A stretch of DNA of 64,000 nt from Fulvivirga maritima (lineage in GTDB: Bacteria > Bacteroidota > Bacteroidia > Cytophagales > Cyclobacteriaceae), in NCBI RefSeq assembly GCF_021389955.1, contig NZ_CP089980.1:5575001-5639000 (forward strand). Reading direction: 5' to 3'. Shown here in pieces: positions 26,266 through 36,832 of this stretch. Every line of letters begins with the position of its first letter. The stretch's first letter is position 1. Under the pieces are notes generated by a model, which was given only the letters and a program-made list of their open reading frames with translations, ran no database searches and was not told the DNA's origin. Made by a program: the position numbers and the translations under genes.

Positions 26266-27273
26266 ATGAATAATACTAACCACACCATATACCCTAACGT
26301 GCTTGCCTCGATTGGCAATACACCCATGGTACAGCTAATGAACCTTTGCCCTGAGTTTAACTTGAATATTTATGGCAAAATGGAAGCATTCAACCCCGGC
26401 GGAAGCATTAAAGACCGCACAGCCAAGAACATTCTGATGGATGCTATTAAAAAAGGGCAGATCAACAAAGACACTACTATTGTAGAGTCAAGCTCTGGCA
26501 ATATGGCCGTAGGACTAGCCCAAACCTGCCTTATGTATGGCTTAAAGCTTATAGTAGTGGTAGACCCACTAATCAATCAGCATACCTTAAAAATATTAAA
26601 GGCCTATGGCGCTAAAATAGAAAAGGTTACCACTCAAGAAAATGGAAGCTACCTCAATGCCCGCTTAAACAAAGTGGACCATCTATTAAAAACAGTAGAA
26701 AATAGCTTTTGGCCTAACCAATATGCTAACCATGCCAATCCGGAAGCTCATTATAGTACTATGAGGGAAATAACAGAGGCATTAGACAATCAAGTAGATT
26801 ATTTATTTGCTGCTACCAGCACCTGTGGCACCATTATGGGCTGTGCCGAATATGTGAAACAGCACTCTCTAAACACAAAAATAGTAGCGGTAGATGCCAT
26901 GGGCAGTGTTATCTTCGATCAGGCGCCAGGTAAAAGACTCATTCCTGGTCATGGAGCAGGCCGACCTTCTCAATTAATTGACAAGAGCTGTATAGATGAG
27001 GTGATGCATATTACAGATAAAGAATGCGTAGAGGGCTGTCATCAATTATTACAGAGAGAAGCAATACTGGCTGGAGGCTCATCCGGAGCTGTGGTTTCTG
27101 CCTTACAAAAGCTGGCTCCTACCCTGCCAACCAATGCTAACTGCGCACTTATTCTATGTGACAGAGGAGAAAGATACTTGGATACGATTTATTCACCAGA
27201 GTGGCTAAATCAGCATTTTCCTGAATCTAGTGAACTAACAAAACCACAAACATTATCATATCAATGGGCCTAG
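26266..27273 (+). CDS. SbnA-like PLP-dependent synthase (cysteine synthase family)
   Basis: 335 residues of PLP fold type II. The PLP lysine is K49 in NPGGSIKDRTAKNIL. The substrate loop reads ESSSGNMAVGLAQ, and the phosphate-binding loop is ATSTCGTIMGC. The sequence AILAGGSSGAVVSAL and the SSGNM (not TSGNT) loop place it with SbnA-type enzymes rather than housekeeping CysK. SbnA condenses O-phosphoserine with glutamate to give N-(1-amino-1-carboxyl-2-ethyl)-glutamate, the precursor of 2,3-diaminopropionate. It overlaps the next gene by 10 bp and heads a three-gene operon. The reaction is inferred from family resemblance; the substrates could differ. Confidence 0.82.
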   Translation: MNNTNHTIYPNVLASIGNTPMVQLMNLCPEFNLNIYGKMEAFNPGGSIKDRTAKNILMDAIKKGQINKDTTIVESSSGNMAVGLAQTCLMYGLKLIVVVDPLINQHTLKILKAYGAKIEKVTTQENGSYLNARLNKVDHLLKTVENSFWPNQYANHANPEAHYSTMREITEALDNQVDYLFAATSTCGTIMGCAEYVKQHSLNTKIVAVDAMGSVIFDQAPGKRLIPGHGAGRPSQLIDKSCIDEVMHITDKECVEGCHQLLQREAILAGGSSGAVVSALQKLAPTLPTNANCALILCDRGERYLDTIYSPEWLNQHFPESSELTKPQTLSYQWA

Positions 27274-29133
27274 AACTTATTAAAGACACCCAAGAAACCA
27301 CTGATAAACAATTAGACGGCACCGTCTATATTGCCATTATTGGAGGTGGTCCTAAAGGCATGTATGGTCTGGAGCGTTTAATAGCGGAGCTTAATAGTGA
27401 GCCTCCTACTTCGCCAGTAGAAATACATATGTACAACCGCACTCGTCATTTCGGTTCTGGCGATGTTTACCGCACTGACCAGCCTTCATTTTTAAAAATG
27501 AATGTACCTAACCGAGCCATAGACATTTGGCTGAGAGAAAACCCTCCCTGCCCTGTTAAGGACACTTCTACTTTTACAGAATGGGCAAACCAAAACCCGA
27601 ATATCAATGAAGACCTCGCTTCTGACGACTACTCTTCAAGAACTACGGTAGGTCAATACCTGGAAGATGGATTACAAAAAATACTAGCTCGCCTACCTGA
27701 TCAAGTAATTGTAAAACTTATACAAGGCAGTGTTACAGATCTTAAAAGAATTGGGGAGCAGTATCAGCTTAAAACAGAAAGCACTAACCACAGTGAATGG
27801 CAACCTCATAATTACGCACACATACTTCTGGCTACCGGGCATCCGTCCAAATCACTTACTAATGAGGAGCAAGAATGGTCAGAATTTAGCCAGGAGCATA
27901 ATAACGTAGGTTACATCCCTTTTATTTATCCTGTACAGCAGGTCATGACCAATATTAAGCCTAATTCTACCGTAGGCTTAAAAAGGAATGGGATTAACTT
28001 TTGTAGATGCGGTTCTGGCACTTACTGAAGGCAGAGGTGGCAAGTTCATTATTAATGATTCAAAACTGAAATACGTATCATCGGGCAATGAGCCTGCTAA
28101 AATATATCCTTTTTCCAGAACAGGAATACCTATGATAGCGCGTGGCCCTGAGATAGATGAAAGCCACAGCTTGAAGTTTTTCATACCAGAAAACATCGAA
28201 AAAGATAAAAGGCCTGATTTTGAAAAAGATCTTTTGCCTTTAATCAAGTGGGAAATGAAATACACCTACTACCGCGTTCTTTTTCAACAACATCAATTCG
28301 ATTTTGATGATACTGAAGTGAGCATCGAAGAACTCAAAAAGGCTATTCAAATATTTCATAAGTTGCATCCTGAAATCTCAGTTTTTGATGTAGACGCATA
28401 TTTAAATCCCTTGGAAAATGAGGATATCTCATCTGGATCAGACTTTCATCATTTTACATTAGAATACCTAAAAAAAGGCAATTGTGAAGCTGAAAAAGGA
28501 ACCAGAAAAAGTCCCTTTGCAGCAGTATCACAGGTATGGAGTCTCATTACCCCAGCCTTTATAGATATATTCAAATTTGGAGGCTTGCTACCTCATTCAC
28601 ATGAAACTTTCATTAAAAATTACTCGGGCCTCCTTAATAGAATTACTTATGGCCCACCAGTAGAAAATATGAAGAAAATGGTGGCTTTAGCGGAACATGG
28701 GTTGCTGAGTTTTCGTATTGGCCCTTGTAGCTACATAGTACTTAACCAGGAAAAAGTGTCTTTTGAAATACAATCTAAAATAAATAATGAAACCACTGAA
28801 GTGAATTATTTAGTAGATGCACGTATTCCTAAAGTAGCTATAGATAAGGCTAATCATGGACTTTATTATAATCTGCTTAAAAGAGGCGAAATCACACTAT
28901 TTCAAAACGAATGTGAGGAAACTCAGCAGGTTTATAAACCAGGCTGTATGACCATAGAACCGTCAGGTTATATTGTAGATGCTCATAACAGGGTTAATAA
29001 AGCTATAGCGGCTACCGGAGCGCCCACAGAAGGTGTTACATATGATAATGACGCTTTATCACCTCACCGTAACAACTTTGTGAGTAAGTGGGCCAGAAAT
29101 GTGAAAAATGAATTAAAAACTACTGCTCGTTAA
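27264..29133 (+). CDS. FAD/NAD(P)-binding oxidoreductase-like protein (one-base frameshift)
   Basis: The reconstructed protein has about 622 residues. The N-terminus carries a Rossmann dinucleotide motif (YIAIIGGGPKGMYGLERL, about 22-39) and FLKMNVPNRAIDIWL, as in the NAD_binding_9 (FAD-NAD(P)-binding) family. A second conserved part reads VGLKGMGLTFVDAVLALTEGRGG. An extra A in the A5 run at 27980-27984 breaks the frame exactly there. It starts inside the preceding gene and ends 2 bp before the decarboxylase gene, so the three are translationally coupled. SbnA pathways normally use an ornithine-cyclodeaminase-type dehydrogenase (SbnB) as the second step; this flavin-type protein may take that role (inference). 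Confidence 0.8.
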
Positions 29134-29135
29134 AT

Positions 29136-30538
29136 ATGGAAACCGAAACATCACTCTATCCACCACTAACCCCAAAAATGCACACATGGATGAATGATTT
29201 CATCAGCGATCCTGATCGTGTTAAAAATGTTATTAAACAATTTGGGTCACCGGTAAATTTACATTCTACCACTCCTTTTATTGAAAATTATGAAAGCTAT
29301 AAAAGGATTCTTGATAAATATGAACTTAACCACCTGATATGCTTTGCCCGAAAGGCCAATAAAAGTAAGACTTTTGTAAAAGCTGCCTCTGACCATGGCT
29401 TCGGGGTGGATACTGCCAGCTACCGAGAACTGGTCCAGTGCCTTGAAGAAGGCATGGATAAGGACAAGCTAATTCTTACTGCGGCCATTAAAAATAAAGA
29501 ATTACTAGAGCTGGCAATCCAAAATCAGGTGCTCATAGTAATTGATAACCTGGATGAACTAAAGCTCACCAAAACACTAGCCGAAGAAATGGGCGTCAAG
29601 GCGCAAATTGGCCTTCGTGTAGGCGGATTTCACTATAATGGACGCAAGTTATATACGCGCTTTGGAGTGGATATAGAAGAAGCCAAAGACTTCATTCTGG
29701 ATCATATTAAATCAGCAAATGAAGTGCATTTCAGAGGATTTCATTTTCACCTGAATGGTTATAGTATAGATGAACGAGCCAAAGCCATAGCAGAGACTAT
29801 TTCATTGGTAGATGAGATCAGCAAGTATGAAATTTCAACCGAATTTATTGATATGGGGGGCGGTTTTCTCATTAATTACCTGGAAGACCAAGAAGAATGG
29901 AATGAGTTTGAAGAGGAATTAAAAATGGCAGTTCAGGGAGTGAGAGAGCCTATAACCTTTCAAAATAATGGTTTAGGTTATTCTATGAATGATGGTGAAC
30001 TGACTGGCAAATTGGCCACTTACCCATATTACAATGAAGTTCATAAAGAAGATTTTCTAGAAGCCGTACTCACCTACCCTACAGGCAAAGGCGAAATAGC
30101 CACGCTCATCAAAGACAGAAACATTACTTTAAGAATGGAACCTGGCCGTTCGTTACTAGATCAGTCAGGAATGACCCTAGCCGAAGTAGTCTTTAGAAAA
30201 TATGATAGCCAGGGTAATTTACTTATAGGTCTACATATGAATAAAACACAGCTTTTTAGCTCCAGCGCAGATTTTCTGCTTGACCCTGTTGTACTAAACT
30301 ATGAAAACCATGCTGATGATGAACCTACAAGCGGTTATTTTGTAGGTGCTTACTGCCTGGAACAAGACGTGATACTGAAACAAAAATCAACCTTTCAAAA
30401 GTACCTGACATTGGTGACATAGTGTGTTTCCCTAATACGGCTGGTTATATGATGCATTTTTATGAAACCGAAGCACATCTATTCAACCTTTCTACCAATC
30501 TATTCCTCAAAGAGAATGGAGAGGTAGAGCAAGATTAG
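29136..30538 (+). CDS. Type III PLP-dependent decarboxylase, Y4yA/LysA-like (one-base frameshift)
   Basis: The reconstructed protein has about 467 residues, of the Orn/DAP/Arg decarboxylase group 2 fold. The PLP lysine is K73 in CFARKANKSKTFVKAA. The barrel carries VRGFHFHLNGY-type histidine (FRGFHFHLNGYS) and the phosphate-binding glycines EFIDMGGGFLINY; the C-terminal domain has RMEPGRSLLDQSGMTLAEV. The C-terminus is frameshifted: a base is missing from the A4 run at 30397-30400. Restoring it gives FQKVPDIGDIVCFPNTAGYMMHFYETEAH and moves the stop from 30422 to 30538. The last 4 bp overlap the convergent DinB gene. It probably decarboxylates the amino-acid product of the cassette. Confidence 0.85.
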
Positions 30539-31050
30539 ACGTTATGTTTTTTATTAAGATCTACGCCTATATAAAAGGCTAGGTCTTTGTCTTTTAGCAT
30601 CTTAGTCCAAAATATAATCTGCCCGGTATGGTGTGAGAAGTGCTCTACAGCATGAACTATTATCCCTACACCACTATAATTATATGCCTGAACGTGCTTC
30701 AAGTCCGTCAAATCTTTATCTGAGCAATGAGCAATCACGTCTATGGCTTCATTTACCGTTTCATATAGCAAAGACTTTAGGGCTTCTTTATCTAATTCAT
30801 CGGTTGTTTCAAATTCTGAATCTCGTTGCCTTGCATCTTCCTTTTGCCCCAGCGTGGTAATGATATATTGCCTCAAATTGCCACACAAGTGAAGTACCAA
30901 ATGCCCCATGCTGTTAGATGAACTATTAGGTTTACGCCATATTTCTTCATGACTAAGTTCATCTAAACATTTGATGTCCCTGTCCAAAAATCCACTCAAT
31001 CGGTGGATTGCATGCTCTTTGAGCTCATCGCCAATATTTAATGATGCCAT
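30535..31050 (-). CDS. DinB-like metal-binding four-helix protein (DUF1572 type)
   Basis: 171 residues, cytoplasmic and mostly helical. The metal-ligand histidines of the DinB/YfiT fold are visible: MGHLVLHLCGNLRQYI and IVHAVEHFSHHTGQIIFWTKML. Members are thiol-dependent S-transferases or stress-related proteins; many have no known substrate. It is convergent with the biosynthetic cassette (stops overlap) and appears unrelated to it. Confidence 0.85.
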   Translation of the reverse strand: MASLNIGDELKEHAIHRLSGFLDRDIKCLDELSHEEIWRKPNSSSNSMGHLVLHLCGNLRQYIITTLGQKEDARQRDSEFETTDELDKEALKSLLYETVNEAIDVIAHCSDKDLTDLKHVQAYNYSGVGIIVHAVEHFSHHTGQIIFWTKMLKDKDLAFYIGVDLNKKHNV

Positions 31051-31153
31051 AGTATCTAATTCTAATCATTGAAATAATTGAACTTAAGATATACATATTT
31101 TCTTAAAAAAATCAAAAATCCTCTATTTATGAAATCAAATTATCAGACACAAA

Positions 31154-31185
31154 AAAAGGCGATTCAAGATTTTGAATCGCCTTTT
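31154..31185 (-). terminator. Terminator of the sodium/sugar symporter gene
   Basis: A perfect 14-bp stem (AAAAGGCGATTCAA / TTGAATCGCCTTTT) with a 4-base loop, 22 bp after the symporter stop at 31207 on the minus strand. Confidence 0.88.
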
Positions 31186-31206
31186 AGTATAATTTATATC
31201 ATTCTT

Positions 31207-32891
31207 TTACCAGAACATGGCATATAAGAATGTAAGAATAATCAATATAATGAAAGCTGATATATTAAAAGCAGGCGATGTTTTAAACAAGCCTTTTTCT
31301 ATTACGATACCTTTAGGATCTACCATTCCCTTACCTTCAGAATAACTAACAATAGCCATTATAACCATTGTAAGTAAAAGAGTGATTCCCATTTGGTTCA
31401 TAAACGGTATTACTACAAACAGCGGTGAATCTATCCAGCCGCTTGGTCCTACTTTGAAGTATAATGCGATAGGAATAGAAGCTAATACACCGATTATAGC
31501 AGCGTTATTAGTAGTCTTTCTCCAGAATAACCCTAAAAGGAATACTGCCAAAATACCAGGGCTAACTACACCTGTATATTCTTGTATAAACTGGAAAGCC
31601 TGACCTAAGTTACCTAAAGCAGGAGCTATTAAAGCTGCAATAACCAAAGAAACAAAAGCAGTAAGTCTACCAATGTTTACAGTCTGCTTATCATTCGCGT
31701 TTTTGTTAATATATGGCTTGTAGATATCCATAGTAAATATGGTAGCAGTAGAGTTAAGCATAGAAGCTAAAGAAGATACAATAGCAGCAGCGAGTGCAGC
31801 CAATACTAATCCTTTAATACCAGAAGGCACAAGGTTTTTAATCAACCAAGGGTAAGCGTTATCATTAGCAATACCACCATCAGCAGCCAAGAATCCTGGA
31901 GATACCGACTCAGGAGTAAGGTTACCAGCGGCATCAGCGTTAAGCACATAAGCTACAATACCAGGAATAACTACGATCAAAGGAATGATCAGCTTAAGGA
32001 ATCCTGCAAAAGCAATACCTTTTTGAGATTCTTTCAAGCTTTTTGCAGCTAATGTTCTCTGAATGATATACTGGTTAAAACCCCAGTAATATAAGTTAGC
32101 AACCCAAAGACCACCTACTAGTACGGCTATACCGGGTAAATCCCACCAGGCATCTTTTCCGTTAGGAGTTATGACCTCTCCTTTTTCTAAAATCATAGAA
32201 AACTTAGCTGGCACTTCATTATACATGTATTTTAAACCGGCAATAATACCGCCATCAGGCACAAGCTGATCTATGGCAATATAAGCAGTAATAAGACCAC
32301 CTATTACCAGTAGCACTACTTGCAAAACGTCTGTCCAGGCTACAGCAGAAAGCCCTCCCCAAAGAGAGTAAGCAGCAGCAAATACAGCCAGACCAATAAT
32401 GCTCACCATCATATAGCTACCGTCTCCAGTTCCTATAATGGTATCTAATGCTTTTGCTCCTAGTAAAGAACAGAAGAAAGGTTTACAAACACATATAAGG
32501 CCAACCAGAAGATAGCCAAAATGGTTTTTAAGTTAGTACTATACCTTTTCTCTATAAATTCAGGAATAGTATACAGTCCCTTCTCTATGAAAATAGGCAA
32601 GAAAAACTTACCTACAATGAGTAGAGTAAGGGCAGCCATCCACTCATAAGAGGCTATGGCCAAACCCACGGCAAAACCGGAACCCGTCATACCTATAAAC
32701 TGCTCAGCAGAAATGTTAGCAGCAATAAGTGAAGCTCCAATGGCCCACCAAGGCAATGACTTACTCGCGAGGAAATAATCCTCCGCATTTTTTTGGTGTC
32801 CCTTTTTGTCGCGAGACACATACAAACCTATTCCGAGAATTAACGCGCAATAGGCCGTAAAAATCACGATGTCTATAGTATCAAAATTCAT
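31207..32891 (-). CDS. vSGLT-like sodium/sugar symporter, SSS family (one-base frameshift)
   Basis: The reconstructed protein has about 561 residues and about 14 helices. It aligns from memory with Vibrio vSGLT nearly along its length: DKKGHQKNAEDYFLASKSLPWWAIGASLIAANISAEQFIG, YTIPEFIEKRY, GLWVANLYYWGFNQYIIQRTLAAKS, and SMLNSTATIFTMDIYKPYI. The sugar and sodium site region (SLIAANISAEQFIG, NLYYWGFNQYIIQR, AFQFIQEYTGVVSPGI) is conserved, so galactose or glucose uptake driven by Na+ is likely. One base is missing near 32462. Restoring it joins FVNLSSVLYL to GAKALDTIIGTG. No sugar-catabolic gene is beside it. Confidence 0.9.
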
Positions 32892-33262
32892 TGAGGCGAA
32901 ATGCTTTTATTTAATTGTAAGGGTTTAATAATAATTTATAATTATCACTTATCAATGCAGGTTCTCACATTGACGTGGCTAATTTGGCCCAAATAAGCAG
33001 CACTTCAAAGTAATAAACTAACTTTCTTACTAATCTTTTACAATCGGCAAATCGTTTGAAATAGAGACTAATAGCATAAAATAGGGTCAAAAAGCGCCAA
33101 TTCTGAGAAAATTTAATGCTAAATGATTTTTAGCAGAAGAATTACTGCCTAATGTTAGCTTTAATATGAAAGCCATGGAATATTTTTGTTATTAAGAAAA
33201 AAACTTGCCTATCAAGTAATCTTAATGGCCTTATAATCGTTTAAGAACAAAAGCGTGTGCCC
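32892..33262. other. Intergenic region between symporter and hemolysin III genes
   Basis: 371 bp of AT-rich DNA between two divergent genes. The only element I can suggest is TATTTTTG at 33181-33188, an exact TAnnTTTG match about 75 bp before the hemolysin III start, with TTTA at 17 bases upstream as a poor -33. No small gene, RNA structure or repeat was recognised. Confidence 0.4.
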
Positions 33263-33907
33263 ATGGAAAAGATCATACTAACGTACTATAGAAGAAAAGA
33301 GGAATATTTAAATGTTATTACCCATTTTGTAGGCTTTCTGTTAAGTGTAGCCGCTTTAGCGCTGCTCGTCACCTACTCAGCCTTAGAAGGTACAGTATGG
33401 CATATTGTTAGTTTTTCTATTTACGGCAGTAGTATGGCTGTTTTATACCTGGCTTCTACCCTATACCACGCTGCTAAGAAGAAGAAGACCAGGAGGAAGT
33501 TAAACATCCTGGATCATGCCGCTATTTATTTACTCATAGCCGGCACCTATACCCCTTTCTGCCTTATAGCTTTAAGAGGGCCACTGGGCTGGACTTTTTT
33601 AGGAATCACCTGGGGCATTGCTTTGATAGGTATAGTTTTGAAATTTTTCTTTACAGGAAGGTTCAATAAAGTATCCACCATTAGCTATGTACTATTGGGC
33701 TGGATTGCCGTATTCGCCACCAAGCCATTAATAGAAAACATGCCTACCGCCGGACTTATATACTTATTACTAGGAGGCGTTTGCTATACTATCGGAGCCA
33801 TATTTTATTCCATTCATAAAATACCTTATAACCACGCTATTTTCCACTTTTGGGTGTTGGGCGGCTCAGTAATGCACTTTATTGCTGTTTTCTTTTATCT
33901 GCTGTAG
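33263..33907 (+). CDS. Hemolysin III / YqfA-family (PAQR-like) membrane protein
   Basis: 214 residues from the ATG at 33263 (a GTG two codons upstream is also in frame). It has seven helices and the family motifs: EEYLNVITHFVGFLLSVAAL, SMAVLYLASTLYHAAKKKKTRRKLNILDHAAIYLLIAGTYTPF, and NHAIFHFWVLGGSVMHFIAVFFY. The conserved metal-site residues S-T-L-Y-H, D-H and the C-terminal H-x3-H pattern are present. Relatives include adiponectin-receptor-like hydrolases; the hemolysin name is historical. Its 3' end overlaps the convergent VanW-like gene by 29 bp. Confidence 0.92.
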   Translation: MEKIILTYYRRKEEYLNVITHFVGFLLSVAALALLVTYSALEGTVWHIVSFSIYGSSMAVLYLASTLYHAAKKKKTRRKLNILDHAAIYLLIAGTYTPFCLIALRGPLGWTFLGITWGIALIGIVLKFFFTGRFNKVSTISYVLLGWIAVFATKPLIENMPTAGLIYLLLGGVCYTIGAIFYSIHKIPYNHAIFHFWVLGGSVMHFIAVFFYLL

Positions 33908-34723
33908 CATCAGCCAACATAGGATTATACATCATAATCGCATGATTTTCGGTTATTAGCTCATCAGTTAGGGGTTGGTTATTGTTATCAAAAACCTTTC
34001 TTCTTAAGGAGTTATGTCTGGTATACCCACCCCACATTTCCTGCTGAAAAAAGTGATAATCTTCATATACTTTATAGGTAAAAGAAAGCTTGTGCTCTGA
34101 CAATAATTCTCCATGCAACCTATCTTCTGTAAGCCATAGTTTTAACTGAAATGCATGTTTTGTGTCATTTCTAAATTGAAAGTCGACATAATTATAAGAT
34201 AAGGTGGCTCCGCTACCAAAGGGTAACTTCCTGTTGACATCAGGAAATACATCATAACTATGACGCCACCTTTCTGTAACAGTCAGTGGCGAATGCAAAA
34301 TCATCCAATAAAGTAAATTACCTAACTGACACAAGCCACCACCATAATCATAGCCTATAGCACCATTGCTCAGCACTAACCCCTTTAAATACCCTCTGTT
34401 TTTTGATGGATTACCAACCAAATACCAAAGAGAAAATGTCTGTCCTGGCTTGATTATTACCGAGTTCAAACAACTTATGGCCAATTTAAGATTAGTAATT
34501 TTATTATGCTGATACTGCATATCCACGTCCTTTAACGGACGAAGTAACATACTGCTATGCTTCTTTACTTGATGCTCAAAATAAGCATCTGACTTTTGCT
34601 TAGCATAAACAGCATTCCCTGTAAGCCATTTCCACTTTCTTTTTAAGTAAAATACTTTTTACCAAGCTTCTTACGCAGCCTTCCTCTAGTTACAGGTTTT
34701 TCTACTCCCTTTTTACCTATCAC
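33879..34723 (-). CDS. VanW-family protein (one-base frameshift)
   Basis: The reconstructed protein has about 281 residues, starting at GTG 34723. A stop directly upstream leaves few other starts. The VanW core is clear: SSMLLRPLKDVDMQYQHNKITNLKLAIS, IIKPGQTFSLWYLVGNPSKNRGYLKGLVL, GGGLCQLGNLLYWMILHSPLTVTERWRHSYDVFPD, and GSGATLSYNYVDFQFRN. The N-terminal 60 residues are in another frame because one base is missing from the AA pair at 34645-34646. Restoring it gives KLGKKYFTLKRKWKWLTGN. VanW accompanies some glycopeptide-resistance loci but has no known activity and is common outside them. A VanX-type dipeptidase lies 1.5 kb away. Confidence 0.85.
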
Positions 34724-34785
34724 GTTTCGAATTAATTCAAAAGGTTATAAATTGAGCCGGATTTACAAATACTAATCTTTAATTA

Positions 34786-36216
34786 ATGAATAAAATCGGC
34801 CTTCTTCTTTGCTTTTCCTTAGTATTTAACTTACAGCTTCAAGCACAAAATAATGAAGCGACACTTGATGGAATCTATGCCACTTCTACGGCTCTTCCAT
34901 TTAGCAAATATAGTGTCACAAATATTTTTGACAATAATAACTCCACCTATTGGCGCACTATCTCCGGTGCGGGCCCTGATGAAGGAATAATGATCTATTT
35001 CAGCAAACCTACCTACATTAACCGGGTTAACCCTGTTTTTTATAGCGGAGATAACTTAGATGCTGAACCCTCTTTCGAAGTTTACGGTAATGGCACTACG
35101 CTTTGGCGTGGTAAGTCGATTGAAAGAGAATTATCATCTTTATACATCAGAATCACATCCTCAAAGCATAGTAAAAACATCTCAGGATCTTATAAAGATG
35201 CCAAATACTATCGACACGCATTTGATCAGGATTTCTCTATAGCCATCTCTGAATTAGAGATCTTCGGAAAAGACGATAAGCCTCTAAAAATAATTACCCC
35301 TGAATATATCAATGGCGTCATTTCTACCAGCTCTACGCTTAACCCAGACATTGCTTACGGGCCTGATAATTTAATGGATTGCAAAAAAGAGTTTGGCTGG
35401 GCCGAAGGAAGTAAAGGAAACGGCATTGGAGACGAAATCAAATTTCATACAAACCATCCCATCACTATTAATAAGTTGAAAATCTGGAATGGGTATCAAA
35501 GGTCTCAAAAGCACTTTAAGAGCAATGCTCGACTAAAAACCTTTCAATTTGGTGTAGCAGGATCGTCTCTTGAAACGTATACACTTGCAGATATGGAAGG
35601 GGATCAGACAATTCCACTAAAACAAACCCTATCAGGAAGAGATTTTGTTCTTATTATAAATGATGCTTATGCAGGCTCCGCTTACCAAGATCTGGTCATC
35701 AGCGAAATTCACTTTCTAAGAAATGATAAAACCACGCTAATTCGCTCTAATAATAGAGAAAAGAATATAGATAAGTTAAAATCAAATGCTCCGGAAATTC
35801 TTCGAAATTATCTTGACAAAAACATATCTGTATCTCTTTCAAAAAGGAATGAGTTTGAAAATGAGTCTGAATACTACTACGAAACCAACTCACTCATTAT
35901 CAGATCAAACCAGTCTTTTGTGCTATACCAAATGCAAACCTCCTCAATAGAAGGGATGGACGAAGAGGATGATTATTATGCATCAGAAGATACCAATGAA
36001 ATTATTGCTGATGGAAACTGGGAACTGATTGAAACAGGAGAAGGCTTTGTGAAAATTAGGATATTTGGGAAAATCTACTCTCCAACCACTCTGACCGAGT
36101 TATATCAAGGTGAAGTAACATCGGATAATGTCAGAATTTTTCAGGATCAACTCACTCTTACAAAAGAACTTATTTCAGGCCAAAAGTTTGTAGAAGATAT
36201 AGCCATTCAAAATTAA
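34786..36216 (+). CDS. Secreted discoidin-like (NADase-type glycan-binding) protein
   Basis: 476 residues. It has a signal peptide (MNKIGLLLCFSLVFNLQLQAQ). Two discoidin-like modules follow, each with the pattern of NADase-type glycan-binding domains: ATSTALPFSKYSVTNIFDNNNSTYWRTISGAGPDEGIMIYFSKP (about 30-155), then STLNPDIAYGPDNLMDCKKEFGWAEGSKGNGIGDEIKF (about 185-310). The C-terminal 150 residues are acidic and unassigned. No catalytic domain is seen. It probably binds carbohydrate or the cell surface after export. It is followed 4 bp later by the dipeptidase gene, so the two are likely co-transcribed. Confidence 0.75.
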   Translation: MNKIGLLLCFSLVFNLQLQAQNNEATLDGIYATSTALPFSKYSVTNIFDNNNSTYWRTISGAGPDEGIMIYFSKPTYINRVNPVFYSGDNLDAEPSFEVYGNGTTLWRGKSIERELSSLYIRITSSKHSKNISGSYKDAKYYRHAFDQDFSIAISELEIFGKDDKPLKIITPEYINGVISTSSTLNPDIAYGPDNLMDCKKEFGWAEGSKGNGIGDEIKFHTNHPITINKLKIWNGYQRSQKHFKSNARLKTFQFGVAGSSLETYTLADMEGDQTIPLKQTLSGRDFVLIINDAYAGSAYQDLVISEIHFLRNDKTTLIRSNNREKNIDKLKSNAPEILRNYLDKNISVSLSKRNEFENESEYYYETNSLIIRSNQSFVLYQMQTSSIEGMDEEDDYYASEDTNEIIADGNWELIETGEGFVKIRIFGKIYSPTTLTELYQGEVTSDNVRIFQDQLTLTKELISGQKFVEDIAIQN

Positions 36217-36220
36217 TCTG

Positions 36221-36832
36221 ATGATAATTAAACCTGCCTTTTTAGTAATAATGCTAATATCTATCCTGCCATGCTACGCTCAGGAAAACGATGACTTTAT
36301 CAGAGTTAAAGACCTTAGTGCAGATTTCATCTATGACATGAGATACGCCACTGCTAATAATTTCTTGAAAGAAAAGGTATATGAATGCGCTGATTGTGTA
36401 CTCCGAAAAGAAGTTGGGGAGGCACTTGTTAAAGCTAATAGTTACTTCTTAAAGAAAGGCTATAAAATCAAATTCTTTGATTGTTACCGACCGCTAGATG
36501 TGCAGAAAGCCATGTGGAAAGTTCTGCCTGATGGCAGGTATGTAGCTAACCCAAACTCAGGTTCTATACACAACCGGGGTGGTGCAGTAGATATTACCCT
36601 AACCGACCTGCAAGGCAACGAATTAGATATGGGTACTGACTTTGACTATTTTGGAGAAAAGGCTCATTTTGACTACTCAGATTTACCTGAACAAATTATA
36701 AGCAATCGAAAACTTCTTAAAACAGGCTTAGAGCTCTTTGGTTTTCAGGGAATAAGAACAGAGTGGTGGCACTACAACTATAGCAAAGCCAGGCAATATT
36801 CTTTATCTAACTTCAAAACTAACTGTGATTGA
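36221..36832 (+). CDS. VanX/DdpX-type D-alanyl-D-alanine dipeptidase (peptidase M15D)
   Basis: 203 residues with a cleavable signal (MIIKPAFLVIMLISILPCYAQ). The zinc site is intact: the SxHxxGxAxD motif reads SIHNRGGAVDITL, and the second histidine is in TEWWHYNYSKARQY. The upstream FDCYRPLDVQKAMW supplies the catalytic arginine region. The DUF-like start DFIRVKDLSADFIYDMRYATANNFL is standard for this family. It hydrolyses D-Ala-D-Ala in the periplasm, for cell-wall recycling or nutrient use. Without VanH/VanA genes nearby there is no reason to infer glycopeptide resistance. Confidence 0.92.
   Translation: MIIKPAFLVIMLISILPCYAQENDDFIRVKDLSADFIYDMRYATANNFLKEKVYECADCVLRKEVGEALVKANSYFLKKGYKIKFFDCYRPLDVQKAMWKVLPDGRYVANPNSGSIHNRGGAVDITLTDLQGNELDMGTDFDYFGEKAHFDYSDLPEQIISNRKLLKTGLELFGFQGIRTEWWHYNYSKARQYSLSNFKTNCD

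Noticed and set aside
36221-36832. Glycopeptide-resistance locus based on VanX- and VanW-like genes
   Set aside because: No D-Ala-D-Lac ligase, VanH or VanRS genes are near, and both families are common in bacteria without resistance.
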